This document shows, one piece after another, positions 17,599 to 24,646 of a DNA stretch of 31,240 nt. Positions within the stretch are counted from its first letter, which is position 1; the number at the start of each line of letters is the position of its first letter. Source of the DNA: Candidatus Hodarchaeota archaeon (lineage in GTDB: Archaea > Asgardarchaeota > Heimdallarchaeia > Hodarchaeales > Hodarchaeaceae). Position numbers and translations under genes: made by a program. Location of the stretch: NCBI GenBank assembly GCA_016840305.1, contig JAEOSP010000644.1, forward strand, positions 1 through 31,240, given 5' to 3'. The notes under the pieces were generated by a model, which worked only from the letters and a program-made list of their open reading frames with translations, did no database searches and was not told the origin of the DNA.

Positions 17599-18762
17599 AT
17601 GGTAAGATATATTACAAAAGATAAGCTCAAAATCTTATATGACTCTCTAGAAACTCTTGGAATAGATTTTCTGTATATAACAGACTCGGAAGCGAGTAGG
17701 AATGTCAATCTAAAGTATTTAACAGGACATCCCGAAGACGCAACTGTATTCTTTGATGTTGAGAACAGATCTTCTACTCTTATTCCATGGGATTATCAGT
17801 TATCAATGATTTATTCGGAAGCAGATCGTATAATCAATATTGAAGAACATGGTGGACTTGTTCCAGCAACAGTTGATGTTTTCAAAGAAAGTTCCTCCTC
17901 AAATGCTAAGATTGGGGTTACAAGATCGATTCCGTACAGTAATGTGAGATCTTTAGTGGAATCTGTACCCAATTGTGAGATAATGTTTGATCCTGCATCA
18001 ATAGATTCCTTACTTGATAATTTACGGGCAACTAAGTCTGAAAAAGAAATTACTGAAATGAATAAATCAGTAAAAATTAGTAATCAGATTGTAGAGGAGA
18101 TCAAAGAGGTCTTAAGTAGTAAGAATAAGATTGAAACTGAAATGGATCTTGCAGTATTTGTTGAAAGTCGAATGCGAGAGCTTGGAGCATTTGGTGTAGG
18201 ATTCGAAACATTAGTAGCAAGTAGTGCACGATCATGGCAAATTCACACTTATCCCAGAGCTGATCCAGGGCAATCTATGTACCAACATGGTTTAGCACTG
18301 ATAGATTTCGGAGTTAAAGGAACAGATTTAACTTCAGATGTAACTCTTCCTTTTATAATGGGAGACATGAATAAGAAAATGAAAACAATAGTTGAAACAG
18401 TTCAACAAGCGCATAATGAAGCCATTGATGCTATTTCAGATTCTGAATATCTTCATGAAGTAGCAAAAGTAGCTGTAAACATCATAGAGGATCAAGGTTT
18501 TCATATGCCTCATTCTCTGGGGCATGGAATAGGATTAACTGTACATGATTCTCCAATGCTGGGTCTCGAACCAACACATGATTCTCTTCGAAAAACCTGG
18601 ATCCCGACTAAAATAGCAGAGGGAATGATCGTGACAATAGAACCCGGGATTTATGAAAAGGATGTCGGGGGTTTTCGTCTTGAAAATGATGTTTTAATTA
18701 CAAAGAATGGTCAACCTAAAGTTTTAACGAATTCTGAACCTGTTTATATTGATCTTGCATAA
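17599..18762 (+). CDS. M24-family metallopeptidase (Xaa-Pro aminopeptidase-like)
   Basis: A 387-residue cytoplasmic pita-bread-fold peptidase that removes N-terminal residues, probably ahead of proline. It has a creatinase-like N-terminal domain (about 1-150) and a C-terminal catalytic domain. All five metal ligands are visible: Asp236 (LIDFG), Asp247 (TSDVT), His309 (LGHGIGL), Glu348 (TIEPGIY) and Glu362 (RLENDV). The usual Arg after the second Asp (SDITR) is Leu here (SDVTL). The start is the ATG at 17599. Its 3' end overlaps the convergent nuclease-like gene by 47 bases. Confidence 0.92.
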   Translation: MVRYITKDKLKILYDSLETLGIDFLYITDSEASRNVNLKYLTGHPEDATVFFDVENRSSTLIPWDYQLSMIYSEADRIINIEEHGGLVPATVDVFKESSSSNAKIGVTRSIPYSNVRSLVESVPNCEIMFDPASIDSLLDNLRATKSEKEITEMNKSVKISNQIVEEIKEVLSSKNKIETEMDLAVFVESRMRELGAFGVGFETLVASSARSWQIHTYPRADPGQSMYQHGLALIDFGVKGTDLTSDVTLPFIMGDMNKKMKTIVETVQQAHNEAIDAISDSEYLHEVAKVAVNIIEDQGFHMPHSLGHGIGLTVHDSPMLGLEPTHDSLRKTWIPTKIAEGMIVTIEPGIYEKDVGGFRLENDVLITKNGQPKVLTNSEPVYIDLA

Positions 18763-19312
18763 AATATCCTTGAGGGAGTACTTTTCCCTCTAAATTCGTA
18801 AAAACTACAGCGATTTCCCAATCTTGAGCAAAGGTCACTCCACATAAAACTATTTCAAAATTAAATCGCTTAGATTGGGAAAACATTTTCTCTTGGTTCT
18901 CAGAAAAGGAATAATAGAATGGATTCCAATAATTCTTAGTTGATCTGGACTTAACTTCAATTATATACCCCCTAGTTGGTACTTCTTGCAAAGGTTGAAC
19001 TAAATACTTAGTCAATCCATCTTGTTTGTAGAAAAAATCTTGAATCATCTTACTTATAGGTATAGAGGGTAACTCATTAGTTTCGAGTACCGGACCCAAC
19101 CCAAAGAAATCCATAGTTTGCGCATACTGTCTTAAAAACTGAACATGGGCCCCCTCTATTGATTGTTCAGCTAAAAATTCAAGTACTTTCTCTGGTCTGA
19201 TAACAAATATTGGATGTTGCTGTGTTAGAGTATAATATGCAAACTCTTCTGCTATTAACCCTCTTAATACAGTATTTTTTCCTGTTTTAATATTATATAT
19301 ATTAAATTCCGC
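18716..19312 (-). CDS. PD-(D/E)XK nuclease-like protein with no canonical start codon, directly behind birA
   Basis: The frame is open for 198 residues after the birA stop codon (TAG, 19313-19315) and is in the same frame as birA. The pattern fits a PD-(D/E)XK nuclease: a first helix with RGLIAEEFAYYTL, then Asp in MDFFGLG, then Glu-Val-Lys in GYIIEVKS, then NQEKMF. The only ATG (19114) would remove the first helix and leave the metal-binding Asp at residue 2, so it is unlikely to be the true start. No ATG, GTG or TTG lies upstream in frame. Options are a rare ATA start at 19300 (GGCGG eight bases before it), stop-codon readthrough from birA, or a sequence error. The function is a guess from motifs. 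Confidence 0.6.
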   Translation of the reverse strand, partial: AEFNIYNIKTGKNTVLRGLIAEEFAYYTLTQQHPIFVIRPEKVLEFLAEQSIEGAHVQFLRQYAQTMDFFGLGPVLETNELPSIPISKMIQDFFYKQDGLTKYLVQPLQEVPTRGYIIEVKSRSTKNYWNPFYYSFSENQEKMFSQSKRFNFEIVLCGVTFAQDWEIAVVFTNLEGKVLPQGYFMQDQYKQVQNSLKL

Positions 19313-20101
19313 CTAATGTGATAAGATTAAGTGACCTGACGAAAATTTTATTGTTCGACCATCTTTCAGTTCTAGTAACAGTTGTCCGTTCCTAGAAATA
19401 TCTTTTGCGATACCTTGATACTCTATATTATTTGAAATTATCCTAACATCTAATCCAAGAATATTATCCCATTTTTTCCATTCAGATAGAATTTTCATTT
19501 CTTGGTTGTCCTTGGTTCTTTTCAATTCATTTTCTATGTTCTTAATTATCATAGTAAGTATTTCTTTTAGAGGAATATTTTCATTCAATATTTCATAGGT
19601 TGTCATGATTTTATCTCTCAATGCCTGTGAATATTGACCAAAGGTATTATTTATGTTCAAACCAATACCTATTATTATATACTCTATAGAATGTTGAGAT
19701 ATTTTACCTTCAACGAGAATTCCTCCAATTTTCTTGTTGTCTGAAGAATGGAGAAGATCATTTGGCCATTTAAGTTTGGTTTTAATTTCAAATACTGCTA
19801 AAGCTTTCGCTATACTAAGAGCAGTTAAGATAGGAATTAATCCCATCTTGTAAATCTCGAATTTAGGTTTTATACAAAGGGAACACCATAAACCTCCCCT
19901 AGGAGACTCCCAATAACTCTCCCTTTGACCATAACCCCCTGTTTGTATTTCTGAGATAACTGCAAAACCTAAATCCTGTTGATCAACAATTAGTTCTTTA
20001 GCAATAGTATTTGTTGACCCTAACTCAGAATAGTAGAATATTGTAGGACAGAAATCAGAATTTAGACTCTCTTTCTTCAAGAATTTCGTCAATTCTTTCA
20101 C
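19313..20101 (-). CDS. birA: Biotin--[acetyl-CoA-carboxylase] ligase, catalytic domain form
   Basis: This 262-residue enzyme makes biotinyl-AMP and transfers biotin to a lysine of carboxylase carrier proteins. Visible motifs are STNTIAKEL (29-37), the adenylate loop GGYGQRESYW (55-64), KWPND (111-115) and KKIGGILVE (123-131, with the catalytic Lys), then GIGLNINN. The adenylate loop is GGYGQR rather than the usual GRGR(G). There is no N-terminal DNA-binding domain, so it is not a repressor. The C-terminal SH3-like domain is complete (KDGRTIKFSSGHL). It ends in TAG, after which the same frame continues open into the nuclease-like region. Confidence 0.93.
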   Translation of the reverse strand: MKELTKFLKKESLNSDFCPTIFYYSELGSTNTIAKELIVDQQDLGFAVISEIQTGGYGQRESYWESPRGGLWCSLCIKPKFEIYKMGLIPILTALSIAKALAVFEIKTKLKWPNDLLHSSDNKKIGGILVEGKISQHSIEYIIIGIGLNINNTFGQYSQALRDKIMTTYEILNENIPLKEILTMIIKNIENELKRTKDNQEMKILSEWKKWDNILGLDVRIISNNIEYQGIAKDISRNGQLLLELKDGRTIKFSSGHLILSH

Positions 20102-20225
20102 CAGGACGAGAAGTAATATTTTGAATTCACTTTAGAACTCTTTCATTATTTATATTATAGTATTTGCTCGTATTATTCGATAAAATCTCTGGATTTTAAA
20201 AATCTGGCGTTGAGTTATCATTAAA

Positions 20226-20684
20226 TCAGCTGAAATAGGATCTGAGTTTGTAGAAAGCAATTGTAATTATACTTACCAATGTTAACCCAGTTGCATAAGC
20301 TGATAGATATCGTTGATTTGAATCCAGATTTCGGATCTCTAGGGGAAAGTTAGGTTGTAAGATAAAAAAGCTAAAAAAACCGAATAAAAAAATCACTGTT
20401 ACGATTAATGATGCATTGACTGTGGATCTTAAAGAGGGAAGACGAGATTTATCCCAATCTTCAGTTAAAGAACACGCAATACTTACAATAATAATAGTTG
20501 ATCCTATGATTGTACCAATCATTGCTAAGAAATGAATGTCAAAATCAAAATTTAATAGCATGAAAGCAAAGTAGGTGGGGGGGAAATGCGACAGGAGTGC
20601 AATGCCTATAGCTGTTAAAATTAATCCAATGCCCTCGAGGCGAGTCCAAGAAAAATTTGAAATGTCACTCATGTGAAAACCCAT
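20226..20684 (-). CDS. Four-pass membrane protein, unknown
   Basis: I do not recognise this 152-residue protein. Four hydrophobic segments are visible at about 17-33, 50-71, 90-109 and 127-146, with a short charged loop (TEDWDKSRLPSLRS) between the second and third. Its ATG overlaps the PDCD5 stop codon by one base (TAATG), so it should be translated together with PDCD5; this supports the start at 20684 over the Met at residue 5. Why a membrane protein is tied to PDCD5 is unclear. Confidence 0.72.
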   Translation of the reverse strand: MGFHMSDISNFSWTRLEGIGLILTAIGIALLSHFPPTYFAFMLLNFDFDIHFLAMIGTIIGSTIIIVSIACSLTEDWDKSRLPSLRSTVNASLIVTVIFLFGFFSFFILQPNFPLEIRNLDSNQRYLSAYATGLTLVSIITIAFYKLRSYFS

Positions 20685-21025
20685 TAACGTCTTTTAAATG
20701 TAATTTTACTCTCTCTTTTTGATTTGGTCATCTGTTGCAGTAATTGCTTCAACTGTTCGTCATTGATCTTTCCTGATAGACGACGGGACGCTGCAAGTTG
20801 AATTAGCTGGTTCTCAAGACTATTTGCATATTCTGGCTTTGCTAATTTTATCCGACCAAGACGTTCTCGTGCTTCATCGGTCAAAATTCCTTTTAGAACC
20901 ATTTGACGCTGATGTTCGATTTGACGTTGTTGTTCTTCCCTTTGTTGTCGATCTATCTGATCCTTTTGGAGCTGAGAAACGCGTTTTTCTCGAAGCTCTT
21001 CTAAATCACGATCTTCTTCAGCCAT
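20684..21025 (-). CDS. PDCD5-family DNA-binding protein (TFAR19-like)
   Basis: A 113-residue protein of the conserved archaeal/eukaryotic PDCD5 family, a small helical bundle reported to bind DNA and, in eukaryotes, the TRiC/CCT chaperonin. The N-terminal acidic helix EEDRDLEELREKR, the glutamine-rich helix and the core ILTDEARERLGRIKLAKPE are typical, as is the basic C-terminus. I choose the ATG at 21025, which gives the usual MAEEDRDLEEL beginning and has GGAG ten bases upstream. The longer frame from 21091 reads a run of A's as lysines and looks like leader. In many archaea PDCD5 follows S19e, as here. Confidence 0.94.
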   Translation of the reverse strand: MAEEDRDLEELREKRVSQLQKDQIDRQQREEQQRQIEHQRQMVLKGILTDEARERLGRIKLAKPEYANSLENQLIQLAASRRLSGKINDEQLKQLLQQMTKSKRESKITFKRR

Positions 21026-21182
21026 TAGTCTGAACTCCTGTACTTTTTTTTTTTTGGAATTGAATTTATAAAATCTCGCATCTTTTCTCAAGATACTATT
21101 GTAAATACAAACACCTTTATATCAATAAATACGAAGCTTTTTACTTCTGAAACATTATTTACTTTGATTTAATGATGATTTT

Positions 21183-21629
21183 TTAATATTTTGCTAGCTC
21201 TGGTATATCCTCTTTAGCTTTCATTGCCATCTTATCAACAAAACTGCGTCCTACTGGTGTAACTACCCTACCACTATTATTTTTTGCTGCTACATAACCA
21301 GCTTTTTCTAATTGATGAATGGCTAACCTCACAATAGCTCCTGAACCTGGTTGGAATCTTTCAGGTTTATTACCACGATTCTTTCTTCCTCCGTATGACT
21401 TTTTAAGATGAACTACTCCTATTGGCCCATTCAGGTATATTTTTCTCAAAATTGAAGCTACACGTGTATACCACCAATCTTTTTTCTCTTCAGGTGCATT
21501 TTCTCGAGAAACCCCTAATTTGACATAATCTGCCCAAGTTGGTGGTTGAAAAACACTTTCATTCGATTTTAATTCCTCAGAAATTACGTCTATCAAATTC
21601 TTACTAGGAACTGTCTGTGCGGAAACCAT
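21183..21629 (-). CDS. rps19e: Small-subunit ribosomal protein S19e
   Basis: 148 residues, the normal length for S19e, a winged-helix-like ribosomal protein shared by archaea and eukaryotes and needed for small-subunit assembly. Signature stretches are PPTWADYVKLG, DWWYTRVASILRKIYLNGPIG, SYGGRKNRG and GSGAIVRLAIHQLEKAGYV. It is the first gene of a leftward group with PDCD5 and a membrane protein; 157 bases separate its stop from the PDCD5 start. The upstream 205 bases separate it from the TnpB gene. Confidence 0.97.
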   Translation of the reverse strand: MVSAQTVPSKNLIDVISEELKSNESVFQPPTWADYVKLGVSRENAPEEKKDWWYTRVASILRKIYLNGPIGVVHLKKSYGGRKNRGNKPERFQPGSGAIVRLAIHQLEKAGYVAAKNNSGRVVTPVGRSFVDKMAMKAKEDIPELAKY

Positions 21630-21834
21630 GATTTATTCACCAATTATAGTATATCCAGTATTGTAAATTAATTAACTTGAAATTTTCCTTGTTTGTCGGA
21701 TCAAACCAATTAGCAAGGGATTCATAGGGGTTTTTAGTCCTTATCGTTCTTATGTTTTATATAAGATAGAGAAACAAAAAGAGGTTTTTAAAATTGCTAA
21801 AATATAGTCAATTTTATTCACATGAGATCATCAA

Positions 21835-21886
21835 CTAGCTTGTTATCAATGCTAGCTTCCATCGTGTTGGATGTAACCCTACATCC
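21835..21886 (-). ncRNA. Hairpin pair at the tnpB 3' end, possible omega-RNA scaffold
   Basis: Two stable hairpins sit over the last codons of tnpB. The first is GGATGTA (21869-21875) pairing with TACATCC (21880-21886) around a four-base loop. The second is CTAGC (21835-21839) with GCTAG (21851-21855), extended by TTG/CAA with one bulged base around a four-base loop. The tnpB stop codon lies inside the second stem. TnpB guide (omega) RNAs are known to come from the 3' end of tnpB and the adjacent element end, so the position fits. Whether it is transcribed as a guide RNA is inference. Confidence 0.35.
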
Positions 21887-23043
21887 TCTATCCTGTCAGC
21901 AGTAATAACGTCCAGGAATGCTTTCTTAAGGATATTATAGCCACCATTCACATCAGCATTAATAATAATGCCTTTCTTAGATTTAAATAGTCCTCTACTA
22001 ATCCTTTTTCCTTGATATTTTTTGTGGTGTTTTATGAGTTCATTATCCAAGAAAGAGCACTTACTAGAATGGCTTTCTTCTTGTTTAATGATCGTTATTC
22101 CCTTTTCTTCAGCTTTATAGTCTAATTGTTGAATTAACTTGTAAAAAGGAATGGTGACAAAATTCTGGTTATTCCTTTTCCCAAGGTTAACACCTTGTTT
22201 CCAACTGGGATTATAACCAATAACAACTGTTCCAATGTCATTTAATACACAATAATCTATGATTTTCTTACTAGTTTTGTGAAAATAGTCTTTAATTTTC
22301 TTATTGCGCTTATCAGTCAATTGTCGCAGTTTTTTGCCTGTTTTTATCCCTTGACGGTCATAAACCGATTGAATTCTAGCTTTTTCTTTGTTATAAAATT
22401 GATTAATAGATTTAACAACCCCACCTTTAATAACAAACGGTTTTAAATCATTATTACTAACAGTAGTTATGAGGTTGCGTACCCCTAAATCAATGGCAAT
22501 GATATTATCTTTGTTCAAAGGATCAGGACTAATATTTTTTTGGTAGACAATTTCTACCACATAACCTATCCCTTTCGGAATAATTCGTGCTTCTCTAATG
22601 TTTGTTATGTCAGGTAGTCTGGTTCTTAGTTTCAAACCTACTTTTCTAGGAAATTTAACGTAATTATCTTTTATTCTTATCTGTTGGTTTGTAAAAACCA
22701 GTAAGGACTCTCCGTTCTTCGGTTTGTATTTAGGTATTCCTGGTTCAGCCTTGAATTTTGATTTATCCTTTTCCCACTCTTGAATAGAGCTAAAAAAACT
22801 TCTCCAATTTCTATCAAGGATTTTCAACGTCTGTTGGGCAGATTTGGCGGGAAGTTGTTTATAGTTACTGGAGGTTTTCATTTCATGGTACAAGGAATTA
22901 TATCTAATCCATTTTTTGGTTTTAAAGAACTCCTGACGGATTTGATAATTGCCCTCATTATAGAGGTTCTTTGACAGATGACATAACCATGAGATTTTTT
23001 GTTGTGGTTTTATCCAGATTTGCTCAGTGCGAGTAATTATCAT
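21835..23043 (-). CDS. tnpB: TnpB-family RuvC nuclease (IS200/IS605, IS1341-like) with atypical active site
   Basis: A 402-residue TnpB. TnpB proteins are RNA-guided DNA nucleases carried by IS200/IS605 elements. RuvC-I Asp185 (IAIDLGVRN) and RuvC-III Asp364 (NADVNGGYN) are present. At RuvC-II the usual Glu is replaced by Gly276 (VVIGYNPSWKQG); a Glu pair at 322-323 just before SHSSKCSF may take its role, as in TnpB branches with rearranged sites. The CxxC...CxxC zinc ribbon is missing; only Cys329 remains there. No TnpA is nearby. The gene begins 10 bases after the PIN-like gene, with GGAGTG inside the end of that gene, so it behaves as the third gene of an operon rather than as an isolated insertion. 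Confidence 0.93.
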   Translation of the reverse strand: MIITRTEQIWIKPQQKISWLCHLSKNLYNEGNYQIRQEFFKTKKWIRYNSLYHEMKTSSNYKQLPAKSAQQTLKILDRNWRSFFSSIQEWEKDKSKFKAEPGIPKYKPKNGESLLVFTNQQIRIKDNYVKFPRKVGLKLRTRLPDITNIREARIIPKGIGYVVEIVYQKNISPDPLNKDNIIAIDLGVRNLITTVSNNDLKPFVIKGGVVKSINQFYNKEKARIQSVYDRQGIKTGKKLRQLTDKRNKKIKDYFHKTSKKIIDYCVLNDIGTVVIGYNPSWKQGVNLGKRNNQNFVTIPFYKLIQQLDYKAEEKGITIIKQEESHSSKCSFLDNELIKHHKKYQGKRISRGLFKSKKGIIINADVNGGYNILKKAFLDVITADRIEDVGLHPTRWKLALITS

Positions 23044-23053
23044 TGGTCATTTT

Positions 23054-23788
23054 TCACTCCGTTTGAATTTCATCTGAGGGATTCCTCGTTATGATTTTTT
23101 GTGATTCATGTTGTGACTGGGTTGAATTTGCTTGTTTGCGCGTTTGTCTGGTGTGTGCTCTATTATGAATGGCTTGAGCTAATCCTTCGGGAGACTTCAG
23201 TAGTTTAGGCGGTGGAAAAAAGAGCCTGGTCCTCTGAGGCATAAGATAAGTAAGCCATTCTTCAGGAGGAGTTAGTAACCGCCCATTAGTGGAGACTAGT
23301 ATGTCAATATATTGAGAAGTACAAATTTCGATTATTTCATAATTCAAGAGATCACTGGCATGGCGCCAAACCAGCTCAACCTCTAACCCAAGCTGCTTTA
23401 ATGACTTGATTAGAGTAGGGTCATCACAACCAATGTCCAATAAGACACGACGAGGACGAGGATTTTGTTTTTTACCTTTGTAAGTAGAGGAATCAGGTGG
23501 TCTTACACCAATTTGGCTTACTGGGAGTCCTCCTCGCACTCCAGCTAAACATTGGGTAGAGTCAAGAATGGAGGAATGCACCCAAAAGACAAACGTTTGG
23601 GATGTACTTAATGTTGGTTTGGACAACAGTAAATGTTTTAGCTTCCATTGGTGTAGTTGATGAAGGGTTGTAGCCTGTGATTCAGCCTGCTTTAAAATAT
23701 TACTCAGTAGGTCTGTTCCTTTTGTCCATGGAACCAGTGGTATCGAAAATTCATAGAAATCAAAGTTTGTTCTTATTTCATTACTCAT
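23054..23788 (-). CDS. PIN-like (DUF5615-type) domain protein
   Basis: 244 residues. The central part (about 113-190) resembles the PIN-like DUF5615 fold: a first strand ending in Asp118 (RRVLLDIG), a helix, a second strand EVELVWRHASD (Asp146), then IDILVSTNGRLL, where the family usually has Asp (TND) but this protein has Asn168. The N-terminal ~110 residues are not recognised, and the C-terminal ~50 are polar and probably disordered. Its ATG overlaps the upstream gene's stop (ATGA), and tnpB starts 10 bases downstream. A nuclease or toxin-like role is inferred; the Asp-to-Asn change could weaken catalysis. Confidence 0.6.
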   Translation of the reverse strand: MSNEIRTNFDFYEFSIPLVPWTKGTDLLSNILKQAESQATTLHQLHQWKLKHLLLSKPTLSTSQTFVFWVHSSILDSTQCLAGVRGGLPVSQIGVRPPDSSTYKGKKQNPRPRRVLLDIGCDDPTLIKSLKQLGLEVELVWRHASDLLNYEIIEICTSQYIDILVSTNGRLLTPPEEWLTYLMPQRTRLFFPPPKLLKSPEGLAQAIHNRAHTRQTRKQANSTQSQHESQKIITRNPSDEIQTE

Positions 23789-24477
23789 GGCTGGAATACC
23801 TCAGATTTCTCGCTCGATCTTTTTTTCAATATTTGTGAATAATTATTAAATTGGTGGTTGCGCTCAAAGGAAGGCGAATTATGGTATTGTTGATTTGATT
23901 GTTTGAAATGCTTATTCTTGGAACTATTATAAGGACAAGAATATTGGTCTGAAGAACCATGAGAAGATATAGCACGATAATTATCAGAAAGAGGTTCTTT
24001 ATTAGAATCTAATAACAAAAAAGTCGGTGAGAAAGGATTTTGACTCGAAGAATGATTGAGAATTCCAAAATAAGCCTGTAAATATTCAAGAAGTTCAATT
24101 CTTGAGGTAAAGATTTCATCGATAGAAGGCGTAAATTTCTGTAATGTATGATAGAACTGTGTTCCAATAGGCCTTTCGGATTCAAATAAGACCCACATAG
24201 GATAAGGATAATATTGTTTGATAAAGGCAGTTTTTGCTTCTAACGAGATAGCCTTGTGACGTAAGGCAACGTCATATTTGAAAGATCGTGTATAACTACA
24301 TTCGAGCAAGATTTGGTGGACAAGAAAGAAATCTACAATGTATGACCGATCAGAAAAGGTAAATTCCTTTTGAAAGACAAAAGGAATTCCTTCCGTTGTC
24401 AAATTTTGTTTAAGATCAAGCTCCTGAGGAGTCACTCGAAAAGAAGAGGAAGGAAAATTTTTAATAGAATTTGGCAT
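23785..24477 (-). CDS. PD-(D/E)XK endonuclease-like protein (DUF559/Vsr/TnsA-like fold)
   Basis: About 230 residues. Residues 15-100 show the order expected for a PD-(D/E)XK nuclease: Glu19 in a first helix, Gln36 in FVFQKEF, Asp49 in YIVDFFL, Glu59 in ILLEC, then a helix containing ALRHKA and the strand MWVLFE. The lysine of the E-x-K motif is Ser61, so the site is either altered or inactive. The last ~100 residues are Ser/Asn/His-rich and low in complexity. I prefer the ATG at 24477, with AAGGAG 12 bases upstream, over the TTG at 24489. It is the first gene of the three-gene operon that diverges from the giant Cas1-like gene. Confidence 0.6.
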   Translation of the reverse strand: MPNSIKNFPSSSFRVTPQELDLKQNLTTEGIPFVFQKEFTFSDRSYIVDFFLVHQILLECSYTRSFKYDVALRHKAISLEAKTAFIKQYYPYPMWVLFESERPIGTQFYHTLQKFTPSIDEIFTSRIELLEYLQAYFGILNHSSSQNPFSPTFLLLDSNKEPLSDNYRAISSHGSSDQYSCPYNSSKNKHFKQSNQQYHNSPSFERNHQFNNYSQILKKRSSEKSEVFQP

Positions 24478-24489
24478 TATAAGTATCAA

Positions 24490-24646
24490 CTCCTTAATAA
24501 GATAAACTCATGATTTACAAGAAATATTATGATTTAAATAGTTTTTAAAGCTAATACTCACGTAGAATTAAATTATTAATTTCTTCAAATCGGATAGTGG
24601 TGTTTGTATTCCAGTCAATTGTACTCCTGCCTGTGATAAATATGTA
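24490..24646. promoter_or_regulatory. Divergent promoter region between the nuclease operon and the giant Cas1-like gene
   Basis: 157 bases separate the two divergent units. GATTTAAATAG near 24531 is a good archaeal TATA-like element and is nearly symmetrical, so it could serve either direction. A short dyad ATTAA...TTAAT lies near 24567-24582. A shared promoter region would allow joint control of all four genes. Exact start sites cannot be told from the sequence. Confidence 0.4.

Noticed and set aside
21630..23043. Complete IS605 element with TnpA
   Set aside because: No Y1 transposase gene in the window; only tnpB is present, and it is coupled to an upstream gene.
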